In this document: positions 28,005 through 36,270 of the stretch, piece after piece
Numbering within the stretch: position 1 is the first letter of the stretch
How the letters are laid out: every line of letters begins with the position of its first letter
The notes under the pieces: generated by a model
What the model was told of the DNA's origin: nothing
Seen by the model: only the letters and a program-made list of their open reading frames with translations
Database searches by the model: none
Position numbers and translations under genes: made by a program
Assembly: GCA_041667115.1 (NCBI GenBank)
Contig: JBAYFO010000001.1
Span: forward strand, 124,001-188,000
DNA from: UBA1563 sp041667115
GTDB lineage: Bacteria > Bacteroidota > Ignavibacteria > Ignavibacteriales > Ignavibacteriaceae
Reading direction: 5' to 3'
DNA length: 64,000 nt

Positions 28005-29366
28005 TTAAAAATATTTCCTTATTCTAAATTCAACACCAATTTCATCTTCAACAAGTTTTCTTGCTTTCTCAATTTCAACTTCGTCGATAGATACTACCGT
28101 GAGGACAACTTTATCAACAAAAGTTTTCGCTTGAGAAGCGAAGTTTTTCATTTCTGCGAAATGGTTTTTCTCAACACGCATTATTTCTGCATATTGAGTT
28201 TCGTCAGAAGAGTTAAGGCTGATCGAAACCGTATCAATAAGACCATTCATTTCCGGGATGATGTTTCTTTTGTTGATAATGTTCCCGTGACCGTTTGTAT
28301 TCAGTCGTGTTTTTCCGCCGTTATCTTTTACATATTTTGCAATTTGCTTCACTACTTCAAAACGGATTGTCGGTTCTCCATATCCGCAAAAAACAATTTC
28401 GTCATATTGCGTTGGGTCGCCTATTTCGTTGATATAGGTTTCTGCAGGCGGCTCTTCACTTTTTTTCATTTTCAGATTGTAACCATTTATTACTGCATCG
28501 CCGTCTTTATCGCAGAAGAAACAATTTGCGTTACAACGGTTTGTAATGTTTAGATAAAGAGAGTTTCCGAGTTTATACGTGAAACTTGTTTCTGCTTTGC
28601 TTCCAATTCCAAAAAGTTTTAATGCATTGAAAGAGGTTATGCGTCCTACATCTTCAATGGTAACGCCATGCAGCTCTGCAATTTTATGTGCTATCAAAGG
28701 AATGTTCGCCGGTTCATTTCGCTTTCCACGGTGGGGAATAGGGGTCATGAAAGGTGAATCTGTTTCAAGTAGTAAATGTTTAAGTTCTATTTTTGAAGCG
28801 ATGGCGCGAAGTTCATCCGTCTTTTTAAAAGTTACATTGCCGGTAAAGGAAAGAGAAAAATTCATATCGGTAATTTGCTGCGCATCTTTCAGAGTTCCGC
28901 TGAAGCAGTGGAATTGTCCGCGCAACCCAAGTTTGGAAAACTCCGAAACGATTGCAAATATGTCTTCATCGGCATCACGGTTATGGATAATCACCGGAAG
29001 GTCTAACGAGATTGCAAGTTCAAGTTGTTTCCGGAAAGCTTCAATCTGTTTTTCTTTGGGAGAAAAATCGTAAAAATAATCGAGACCAATCTCTCCGATC
29101 GCTACAACTTTTTTATGCTGCGCCAACTCGTTTAACTGCGTAAGCATTGCATCATCCCAATCTTTGGTGTCATGCGGATGAATGCCGACAGCACCGAACA
29201 ACATATCGTATTTAGTAATCAGCTCGATCACTTTGATAGAAGTCGGCAAATCGGTTGCCGGAACTAAAATGTAATCAACTTTTTCATCTTTGGCATTTTG
29301 CAGAACTTTTTCCAGATCATCTTGATAGTTAGGATAAAAGAGGTGCGCGTGAGTATCTATAAACAT
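28005..29366 (-). CDS. fusion of TatD-family hydrolase and radical SAM domain
   Basis: Two-domain protein of 453 aa. Residues 1-255 are a TatD metal-dependent hydrolase: 'IDTHAHLF' (His6, His8), 'GEIGLDYFYD' (Glu92), 'IHNRDADED', 'FHCFSGT' and 'LETDSPFM'. Residues about 265-453 are a compact radical SAM domain with the cluster motif CxxxCxxC at Cys278, Cys282, Cys285, then 'VFCGYGEPT'. Separate TatD-linked radical SAM proteins are known in other bacteria; here they form one chain with no frameshift. The substrate of the radical SAM half is unknown. The gene lies between purM and PBP4 in a compact operon. Confidence 0.9.
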   Translation of the reverse strand: MFIDTHAHLFYPNYQDDLEKVLQNAKDEKVDYILVPATDLPTSIKVIELITKYDMLFGAVGIHPHDTKDWDDAMLTQLNELAQHKKVVAIGEIGLDYFYDFSPKEKQIEAFRKQLELAISLDLPVIIHNRDADEDIFAIVSEFSKLGLRGQFHCFSGTLKDAQQITDMNFSLSFTGNVTFKKTDELRAIASKIELKHLLLETDSPFMTPIPHRGKRNEPANIPLIAHKIAELHGVTIEDVGRITSFNALKLFGIGSKAETSFTYKLGNSLYLNITNRCNANCFFCDKDGDAVINGYNLKMKKSEEPPAETYINEIGDPTQYDEIVFCGYGEPTIRFEVVKQIAKYVKDNGGKTRLNTNGHGNIINKRNIIPEMNGLIDTVSISLNSSDETQYAEIMRVEKNHFAEMKNFASQAKTFVDKVVLTVVSIDEVEIEKARKLVEDEIGVEFRIRKYF

Positions 29367-29386
29367 TAAAATCTTTTCAATAATTC

Positions 29387-30379
29387 TTAAATAATTTCTC
29401 CGAGTAGAATCGCTTTTTCGCCCAATGTTTTAGCGGTGTTTATCACTTTATCAACTTGATCTTTAGCCACTACCGCAATAAGTCCGATACCGATATTAAA
29501 AGCTGCTCTCATCTCTTCGTCGGAAATAGAACCGCTTTTCTGGATCAACTTAAAAAGATTTGGGACTTCCCATGCGTTCCAATCAATTTTAAGAGATAAA
29601 TTTTCCGGAATAATCCGTTTTGTGTTTCCCACAATTCCGCCGCCGGTGATGTGAGAAAATCCGTGGATTTCAGCCTCATTCTTCAAGTGAGAGATCAAGT
29701 TTAAATATGATTTATGAACGCGGAGTAGTTCATTTCCCAAAGGCAAAGCTAAGTCATCAAATTTTTTATCGAACGGAAATTGTGCAAGAACTTTTCTCGC
29801 AAGGGAGTAACCGTTGGTGTGGAGTCCGTTTGACTGAAATCCGATCAGTACATCGTCTTTGCAAATATTTTTTCCGTTTATGATTTCTTTCTTCTCAACA
29901 ACCCCTACTATCGTTCCCGACATGTCGTAATCATTTTCTTGATAAACTCCCGGCATTTCTGCGGTTTCGCCACCTATCAACGCACAGCCGTTTTGCTTGC
30001 AAGCGGTTGAGAAGCCTTCAACTATTGACGAAGCTATTTCCGGATTCAATTTCCCAAACGCCAAATAATCTAAAAAGAAAAGTGGTTTTGCGCCGCAAAC
30101 GGCGATGTCGTTTACGCAATGATTTACCAAATCCTGTCCAATGGTTGCATGAAAGTTCATAGCGATGGCAACTTTTAACTTCGTTCCGACTCCATCAACG
30201 CTGGAGACAAGAACCGGTTCCGCATAAGCATCTTTCTGCAATTCAAAAAATCCGCCAAATAAGCCCAAATCGCTTAAAACATTTTGGTTAAAAGTCGATT
30301 TAGCAAATCCCTTTATCTTTTTCACTGTTTCCTCACCGGCTTTGATATCAACACCGGCGGCTTTGTATGTTTGTTCCAC
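29387..30379 (-). CDS. purM: phosphoribosylformylglycinamidine cyclo-ligase PurM
   Basis: AIR synthetase, fifth step of purine synthesis, ATP-dependent ring closure of FGAM. Family landmarks are 'YKAAGVDIKAGEE', 'VSSVDGVGTKLKVAI', 'DLVNHCVNDIAVCGAKPLFFLDYLA', 'GGETAEMPGVY' and 'GLHTNGYSLARKVL'. I start at the GTG at 30379 because AAAGGA lies six bases upstream and PurM proteins normally begin just before this motif; an ATG at 30445 would add 22 atypical residues. The protein is then 330 aa. It heads a closely spaced minus-strand run and is divergent from hrcA. Confidence 0.92.
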   Translation of the reverse strand: MEQTYKAAGVDIKAGEETVKKIKGFAKSTFNQNVLSDLGLFGGFFELQKDAYAEPVLVSSVDGVGTKLKVAIAMNFHATIGQDLVNHCVNDIAVCGAKPLFFLDYLAFGKLNPEIASSIVEGFSTACKQNGCALIGGETAEMPGVYQENDYDMSGTIVGVVEKKEIINGKNICKDDVLIGFQSNGLHTNGYSLARKVLAQFPFDKKFDDLALPLGNELLRVHKSYLNLISHLKNEAEIHGFSHITGGGIVGNTKRIIPENLSLKIDWNAWEVPNLFKLIQKSGSISDEEMRAAFNIGIGLIAVVAKDQVDKVINTAKTLGEKAILLGEII

Positions 30380-30554
30380 GCTTAATCCTTTAGAATCGCT
30401 GAAGTAAAAATTAGAATAACTAAATCTAAAATAAGATTTTTGCATCTAATTTTTGTAATGATTTATAAATTTGAGTAGAAATGGGTGATTTTGCGATGCC
30501 TTCAAAAATCGACGTTAAATCATTATATTTACAGCAACAATTAAGAATTTTACC

Positions 30555-31595
30555 GTGCACGAACTTTTAAACGAGCGGGAGAAAAATATTCTCCGGCTTA
30601 TTATTCAACAATTTATACTTACTGCGTCACCGGTTGGCTCAAGGAATATTTCGAAAAAATATCAAATTGGGTTGTCACCGGCAACGGTTCGGAATATTAT
30701 GTCCGATCTGGAAGAGAGCGGATTTATCAATCATCCACACACGTCTGCCGGAAGGATGCCGACCGATAAGGGATACCGGATTTATGTTGATTCTTTGATG
30801 GAACTGGAACATCTAAACAAAAGCGATCAAAGAAAAATTAAACAAACGTTCGATCAACAATTTGGTGAAACGGAAGAACTTCTTTCCTTAACTTCTAAAT
30901 TGTTGTCAAATATTACTAACCAGATCGCTTGTGTTTTGTACCCAAGTTTAGAGACCGGAATTTTAGAAAAAGTACAACTCGTTACAATTTCATCTACCCG
31001 GCTTTTGGTTGTGGTTTCTATTAAATCAGGTTTGGTAAAAACCATTACGCTTGAGTATAATACTGAATTTGAAGAGAAAAAAATTGAATCCGTACAAAGG
31101 CTGTTGAATGAAAGACTAAGCGGTTTACCCCTTTCCGAAATTCGCACAACTTTTCGTGAAAGATTTCATGATGTTGACCAAAAAGAAAAGCCGGTGATCA
31201 CTTTGTTTCTTGATGCGGTTGATAAAATCTTCATCGATGGTAAAAAAGAAGAAAAACTTTTTCTTTCAGGCACAAAAAATTTAATTAAGCAGCCTGAGTT
31301 TGAAAATCATAGCCGGGTACAAAGCGTTATAGAATTGTTGGAGGAAAAAGAGGTTATCGTCCATATTCTTGAGCAGTCTTCCGAAAGTAAAAAAGGAGAA
31401 GTTTCAGTCTCAATTGGGAAGGAAATCCCTAATATGCGGATGGAAGAGTACAGCGTTATAACCAAAGAATATAATTTCGGCGAAACGCAAGGAACCCTTG
31501 GTATTGTTGGTCCAAAACGGATGGAGTACGCAAAAATAATTGCAATAGTAGATTATGTTTCTAATATATTAACAGGATATTTTACACAAAGATAA
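30555..31595 (+). CDS. hrcA: heat-inducible transcription repressor HrcA
   Basis: Repressor of class I heat-shock genes, 346 aa, starting at GTG. The N-terminal winged helix reads 'LNEREKNILRLIIQQFI' then 'SPATVRNIMSDLEESGFINHPHTSAGRMPTDKGYRIYVD', nearly diagnostic of HrcA. The GAF-like domain follows, ending 'GTLGIVGPKRMEYAKIIAIVDYVSNIL'. HrcA binds CIRCE elements and is tuned by GroEL. I see no CIRCE inverted repeat upstream of this gene. It forms an operon with grpE and dnaJ. Confidence 0.95.
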   Translation: MHELLNEREKNILRLIIQQFILTASPVGSRNISKKYQIGLSPATVRNIMSDLEESGFINHPHTSAGRMPTDKGYRIYVDSLMELEHLNKSDQRKIKQTFDQQFGETEELLSLTSKLLSNITNQIACVLYPSLETGILEKVQLVTISSTRLLVVVSIKSGLVKTITLEYNTEFEEKKIESVQRLLNERLSGLPLSEIRTTFRERFHDVDQKEKPVITLFLDAVDKIFIDGKKEEKLFLSGTKNLIKQPEFENHSRVQSVIELLEEKEVIVHILEQSSESKKGEVSVSIGKEIPNMRMEEYSVITKEYNFGETQGTLGIVGPKRMEYAKIIAIVDYVSNILTGYFTQR

Positions 31596-31610
31596 GTTCG
31601 GAGAAAATTA

Positions 31611-32276
31611 ATGTCGGAAGAAATAAAGCAAACAGATATTCAAAATGATGAGCAAATAAAAAGTGAAGTGAACCAAGCTTCACCTGCTGCTAAAACGGAT
31701 ATAACGGAGGATACTGAAGTCGGGCAGAATGATCTTTCCCTTGAAAATAAAGAAAAGGAAATTGAAGAATTGAAATTAAATTTTAAAAAAGCTGAAACAG
31801 AAAAAAATGAACTGCAAGATAGATTATTAAGAAAAGTTGCTGAATTTGATAATTATAAAAGAAGAACCGAAAACGAATTTTCAAATCTTTTTAAATATGC
31901 CGCAGAAAATTTCATAAAAAAAATTCTCCCGGTTGTTGATGATTTTGAAAGATCATTAAAACATCTTGCAGAGTCCGAAGAGAATTCTTCTGTTACAGAC
32001 GGAATTAAAATGATCTACGATAAGTTGATGAAAATTCTTGACGATCAGGGAGTAAAAAAAATTGATTCGGTCGGCAAACCCTTTGATGTTCATTTTCATG
32101 AAGCCTTATTGCAGAAAAAGGATGAACAACAACCCCCTCATTCCGTTCTTGACGAACTGGAAACCGGGTATTTATACCAGGACAAAGTAATTCGCCATGC
32201 AAAAGTTATTGTTAATGAGGATTTTCATGTTGAAGATACTACGGCTGCTGAACCAACGAAAGAAGAAAAATTATGA
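31611..32276 (+). CDS. grpE: nucleotide exchange factor GrpE
   Basis: DnaK co-chaperone that drives ADP release, 221 aa. The first 60 residues are acidic and disordered, then a long coiled coil ('NKEKEIEELKLNFKKAETEKNELQ') leads to 'RKVAEFDNYKRRTENEF' and the C-terminal beta domain 'IGKPFDVHFHEAL'-like segment with 'VIRHAKVIVNED'. GGAG lies eight bases upstream. The stop overlaps dnaJ (ATGA). dnaK is not in the window. Confidence 0.95.
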   Translation: MSEEIKQTDIQNDEQIKSEVNQASPAAKTDITEDTEVGQNDLSLENKEKEIEELKLNFKKAETEKNELQDRLLRKVAEFDNYKRRTENEFSNLFKYAAENFIKKILPVVDDFERSLKHLAESEENSSVTDGIKMIYDKLMKILDDQGVKKIDSVGKPFDVHFHEALLQKKDEQQPPHSVLDELETGYLYQDKVIRHAKVIVNEDFHVEDTTAAEPTKEEKL

Positions 32277-33424
32277 GCAAACGGGATTATTATGAAGTGC
32301 TAGGGGTAGCAAAAACTGCCACTGCAGACGAAATAAAAAAAGCTTACAGAAAAATTGCGATGCAATTTCATCCGGATAGAAATCCGGACAATAAAGAGGC
32401 TGAAGACAAATTTAAAGAAGCATCGGAAGCCTATGAAGTTTTGAGTGATGCAACAAAACGACAACGCTATGATCAATTTGGTCACAGCGGAATGCATGGT
32501 GGACAAGACTTCCACGGATTTTCGAATGTGAACGATATCTTCTCTCACTTTTCGGATATTTTTGGCGGCTCGTCTATTTTTGATGATTTCTTCGGTCAAA
32601 CTTCTTCGCGTGGACGCGGTGGAAGAAGAAGATCAACCGGAACTCCCGGTTCGGATTTGCGTGTAACTTTAAAATTAACGCTCGAAGAAATCGCAAGCGG
32701 CGTGTCAAAAAAAATTAAAATAAAAAAACATGTAAAATGCGAATCATGCACTGGAACCGGCTCTGAAGGCGGAAGTTCTACTAAAACATGTTCCGTTTGT
32801 AACGGTACAGGGGAAATCAGAAATGTATCGCGCTCGGTTTTCGGACAATTTGTTAACATTCAACCTTGCGCCAATTGTAACGGAGAAGGAAGTGTAGTTG
32901 ATAAACCTTGCAAGGCTTGTGTTGGAGACGGAAGGAAACAAGAAGAAGTAACCATTAAAATTGATGTCCCGGCGGGTGTTGCCGATGGAAATTATATGAC
33001 GTTACGCGGGCAGGGAAATGCCGGTTTGCGTGGTGGACCTGCGGGAGATATCATTGTCGTGTTTCAAGAGAGTGCTCATGATTATTTTAAAAGAGATGGA
33101 GATGATATTTTATACGATCTTTACATCAGTTTCCCGGAAATTGTTCTTGGAACTGAAGTCGAAGTTCCGACTTTAAACGGGAAAGCCAAGTTAAAGATCG
33201 ATGGTGGAACGCAGCCCGGTAAACTTCTCCGCATGCGTGAAAAAGGAATTCAACATCTAAATCAGCATGGGGCAGGGGATCAACTTGTTCGTGTTAATAT
33301 TTTTGTTCCAAAGAAAATTTCTGTTAAAGAGAGAGAATTATTGAGAGAACTTCTTGATATGCCAAACATAAAAATAACTTCGGCAAGTGATGATAAGAAT
33401 TTTTTTAAAAGGTTCGGATTGTAG
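32273..33424 (+). CDS. dnaJ: chaperone DnaJ
   Basis: Hsp40 co-chaperone, 383 aa, class A. The J domain (residues 1-70) holds the HPD motif in 'QFHPDRNPD'. A Gly/Phe-rich linker follows ('FGHSGMHGGQDFHGFSN'). The zinc region has four CxxCxGxG-type repeats: 'CESCTGTG', 'CSVCNGTG', 'CANCNGEG' and 'CKACVGDG'. The C-terminal substrate-binding domain contains 'DIIVVFQESAHDYFKRDGDDILYDL'-type sequence, cut here to its start 'DIIVVFQE'. Overlaps grpE by four bases. Confidence 0.97.
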   Translation: MSKRDYYEVLGVAKTATADEIKKAYRKIAMQFHPDRNPDNKEAEDKFKEASEAYEVLSDATKRQRYDQFGHSGMHGGQDFHGFSNVNDIFSHFSDIFGGSSIFDDFFGQTSSRGRGGRRRSTGTPGSDLRVTLKLTLEEIASGVSKKIKIKKHVKCESCTGTGSEGGSSTKTCSVCNGTGEIRNVSRSVFGQFVNIQPCANCNGEGSVVDKPCKACVGDGRKQEEVTIKIDVPAGVADGNYMTLRGQGNAGLRGGPAGDIIVVFQESAHDYFKRDGDDILYDLYISFPEIVLGTEVEVPTLNGKAKLKIDGGTQPGKLLRMREKGIQHLNQHGAGDQLVRVNIFVPKKISVKERELLRELLDMPNIKITSASDDKNFFKRFGL

Positions 33425-33463
33425 ATTTGTTAATCCTTCGCTAAAGAAGATGGATAACTAGCC

Positions 33464-33946
33464 GTGATCAAGAAACTTTCACGGCTGACTTCTTTAACTG
33501 AGACGGAAATAACGATCATTATTTTTGTCCTCTCGATGTTGTGTTTTGGCATGGGCGTTAACTATTTTAGAGCCTTGCCGGAACAAGTAAATAAAAATTT
33601 TTCATACGCGAAGGAAGATAGTTTATTCGCTTATTTTAATGGTCTGGAATTGGATACGGCGGCTTCAGAATCAGAGCCGCTTTTCTCCAACGGGAAATCT
33701 TTTACCGCAAAAAAAACAGAACAACCTACCTACGCAAAAAAAACTTTTTCGGGAAAAATAAATCTTAATACCGCCACACTCGACCAACTTACCACCCTTC
33801 CGGGAATTGGAACTAAAACAGCCGAACAAATTCTTGCTTACAGAAACCGGGTGGGAAGAATAAAATCGTTGGATGAACTTTTAAATGTAAAAGGGATCGG
33901 GGAAAAGAAAATCATAAAACTTCGATCTTTTCTCACACTCAAGTAA
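33464..33946 (+). CDS. ComEA-like helix-hairpin-helix protein with membrane anchor
   Basis: Protein of 160 aa starting at GTG. One membrane helix (about residues 13-33, 'ITIIIFVLSMLCFGMGV') is followed by a low-complexity linker and a C-terminal double helix-hairpin-helix domain: 'INLNTATLDQLTTLPGIGT' then 'LLNVKGIGEKKIIKLRSF'. ComEA proteins of this layout bind incoming DNA in the periplasm during transformation, but many relatives have no proven role. It lies 39 bases after dnaJ and before a PilM-like gene. Confidence 0.85.
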   Translation: MIKKLSRLTSLTETEITIIIFVLSMLCFGMGVNYFRALPEQVNKNFSYAKEDSLFAYFNGLELDTAASESEPLFSNGKSFTAKKTEQPTYAKKTFSGKINLNTATLDQLTTLPGIGTKTAEQILAYRNRVGRIKSLDELLNVKGIGEKKIIKLRSFLTLK

Positions 33947-34017
33947 TTTGTTTTCCCCTCATTGTAAAATTTCTTTAAGTTAAGCTATATTTATAATAAT
34001 AAAATGAAATTTTCCGT

Positions 34018-34944
34018 ATGACACAATTACCAAATCGACTTGGTCTAAATCTTTCTGAAAATAAGCTTCAGCTTGTTGAACTCTTGTTTACCGGCGACGA
34101 ATATCTGATAAACACACTTGATGAAGCCTATTTTGATGAGCCTCTCCTTTTTGAAACGGATAAAGAGACGAAAATTTTATTGGCGATACAGAGTGCGTTT
34201 AATGAAATGGTGATAAAGAAAAATATTACAACTTCCGAAGTTTCCTTTTCTCTGCCGTTGCACTGTTATACTTTTTTTCAAATCCCTTACGATAACACAC
34301 TTCTGCACAACGACTTGGAAGATCAGTTTAGATGGGAATTTTCAATTCTCTATCCATTCAAAGATGAAGCCGAATATCAATTTCAATTTTATGAAATTGA
34401 AAAAACAATTTTCGTTAAAGAACCCAAAGCCATCGTTGTTACGTTAAAGAAAAAACTAATAGACCTTCTTTTTACATTTTGCGAAAAAAACAATTTGCTG
34501 CTAACCACCGTAGATTGCGATCACTTTGCATTTGATAAAAGTGTTCAGATGATTAATCAACAGCAGAAACAAGGATTTATCGGAAGCATTTATCTCGATG
34601 ATACTGTTGTTTCTTTTGAACTTTTATTTGAACTTAAACCTATCTTCATGAAAGTGTTTCCTCTAAAAAATAAAGCAGATTTTGTGAAGGAAATTGAAAC
34701 CATTCTCACAAAAGAAATTCCCGTTGATTTAACCCAATATAAAATTGATAAGTGTTATTTCGGCGGCGATGAAGTGACGATTTCGTTTGTGTCTCAAATA
34801 GAAGATCAGCTTAAAATTCCCTGTTACTTTGTTAATCCATTTATGCAGCTAAATACGTCGGAAAACTTTCATAACGAAAAATATTACCGGGAGAAAGCGC
34901 ATTCTTTTGCCGCTGCTGCGGGAATAGCTTTCCGGTTAGAATAG
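34018..34944 (+). CDS. PilM-like actin-fold protein
   Basis: Protein of 308 aa resembling PilM of type IV pilus assembly. The N-terminus 'LGLNLSENKLQLVEL' matches the first phosphate-type loop, and the C-terminus 'HSFAAAAGIAFRLE' matches the closing helix common in PilM. The middle is poorly conserved, with 'FWEFS'-like aromatic segments. No glycine-rich second phosphate loop is obvious, so nucleotide binding is doubtful. No pilN, pilO or pilQ neighbours are visible; rsmD follows immediately. The call is tentative. Confidence 0.55.
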   Translation: MTQLPNRLGLNLSENKLQLVELLFTGDEYLINTLDEAYFDEPLLFETDKETKILLAIQSAFNEMVIKKNITTSEVSFSLPLHCYTFFQIPYDNTLLHNDLEDQFRWEFSILYPFKDEAEYQFQFYEIEKTIFVKEPKAIVVTLKKKLIDLLFTFCEKNNLLLTTVDCDHFAFDKSVQMINQQQKQGFIGSIYLDDTVVSFELLFELKPIFMKVFPLKNKADFVKEIETILTKEIPVDLTQYKIDKCYFGGDEVTISFVSQIEDQLKIPCYFVNPFMQLNTSENFHNEKYYREKAHSFAAAAGIAFRLE

Positions 34945-35495
34945 ATGAAACTGCGTATTATTTCGGGTTCGTTAAAAGGACGAATGATTAAGCTCCCGAC
35001 TCCGATCTTACCCGCCCAACTACGGATAGAGTGCGCGAAACGATTTTTAATCTTCTCAACAATAAAATTGACTTTGATGGAATTTCTGTTCTTGATTTTT
35101 TTGCTGGCTCCGGCGCGCTGGGTTTTGAAAGCCTTAGCCGTGGTGCAGCAAAAGTTACTTTCGTCGAAAAGAATTTTCCTATCTATAAAAATCTTTTTGA
35201 GAATATTAAAGCGCTCAATGCTGAAGAGAGTTGTGAAATTGCAAAAAGCGATGCCGTGCAATTTGCAAAGCACACAACCGGGAGACGCTTCGATCTCATT
35301 CTTGCAGATCCACCATTTTTTCAATATTCTATTTACGAAGTTGTAAAATATGTTTTTGAAAATGATCTGCTTGCCGACGATGGCTATTTTATTATTGAAC
35401 GGTCAATCCAAACTTTGAAAAAAGATATTGAAGGTTTTGGGAAAGAACCGTTCAAACGTATCGGTGATACTTGTCTTTATGAATTTACTAAGTAA
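34945..35495 (+). pseudogene. rsmD: 16S rRNA (guanine966-N2)-methyltransferase RsmD, frameshifted
   Basis: The first 20 codons in frame 1 give 'MKLRIISGSLKGRMIKLPT', a standard RsmD start. The sequence then continues in another frame as 'RPTTDRVRETIFNLLNN' and on to the stop at 35495, including 'VLDFFAGSGALGFESLSRGA' (SAM loop), 'FVEKN' and the catalytic 'LILADPPFF'. One base appears missing near 35001: ACT CCG in place of ACT TCC GAT would restore 'LPTSDLTRPTT'. The rest looks intact, so this is either a very recent mutation or a sequencing error in a short T run. It overlaps convergent trpA by eight bases. Confidence 0.88.
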
Positions 35496-36270
35496 CCTTA
35501 CAAGCCTTTTTTAATTCTGAAACGAAATTGGCAATCGAATTATAACGTTCATTGTTCATAAGTTTTTTAATTATTGCGCTGCCGACGATCACTCCGTCGC
35601 AAAAATCTTTGATCTGTAAAATATTTTCCGGTGAAGAAATTCCGAAACCGGCTAACATCTTATTTTGTAAAATTAACTTTCGTGTTTTTTGCATTGCTGA
35701 AATGTCTTCATCTGTAAATCCATTTCGAGTTCCGGTAGTTCCGGTTACACTTACGTAATAAAGAAATCCATCGCTTTTCTTATCTAGCGCAATTAATCTT
35801 TCCTCCGAAGATGTTGGAGTAGCTAACAGCACAATATCAAAATCTGCTTTTTGAAAAGTGATGTACCTATCATATTCGTCGAGCGACAAATCGGGAATAA
35901 TAACTCCGTTTAATCCGGAAGCAGAAGCATCGTTTACAAATTTTTCAATTCCATAATTTGAAACGATATTTGCGTACGTCATGGCAATAAGCGGCTTATC
36001 GGTTTTCTTTCTGATTTCTTCTGCGAAACAAAACGCATCTTGGACAGTAATACCGCTTTCTAATGCTGCTTGCGATGAGTATTGAATGACCGGTCCATCT
36101 GCCAGCGGGTCGCTGAAAGGAATTCCGATCTCAAGCATATCGGCTCCGGCTTGCAAGATTTTTTCTGCAAGAAGAACGAAATCATTTTTATCCGGGAACC
36201 CGGCTGTGAGGAAAATGGAAAGAACTTTTTCATTCCTTGCGTTCACTTTTTCAATATATTCTTTGATCAT
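35488..36270 (-). CDS. trpA: tryptophan synthase alpha subunit
   Basis: Cleaves indole-3-glycerol phosphate to indole and glyceraldehyde 3-phosphate, 260 aa. The conserved catalytic regions are 'DMLEIGIPFSDPLADGPVIQ' (catalytic Glu about 47, Asp about 58) and 'GVIIPDLSLDEYD', with phosphate contacts in 'VSVTGTTGTR' and 'GFGISSPENI' and 'GVIVGSAII'. It is the last gene of the trp operon, sharing one base with the trpB stop. Confidence 0.97.
   Translation of the reverse strand: MIKEYIEKVNARNEKVLSIFLTAGFPDKNDFVLLAEKILQAGADMLEIGIPFSDPLADGPVIQYSSQAALESGITVQDAFCFAEEIRKKTDKPLIAMTYANIVSNYGIEKFVNDASASGLNGVIIPDLSLDEYDRYITFQKADFDIVLLATPTSSEERLIALDKKSDGFLYYVSVTGTTGTRNGFTDEDISAMQKTRKLILQNKMLAGFGISSPENILQIKDFCDGVIVGSAIIKKLMNNERYNSIANFVSELKKACKVT

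Noticed and set aside
28131..28553. 140-aa open frame antisense to the TatD/radical SAM gene
   Set aside because: Lies wholly within a strongly supported gene, and its composition is typical of antisense shadow.
30446..30554. Possible CIRCE element between purM and hrcA
   Set aside because: No TTAGCACTC/GAGTGCTAA inverted repeat or near match could be found by eye.
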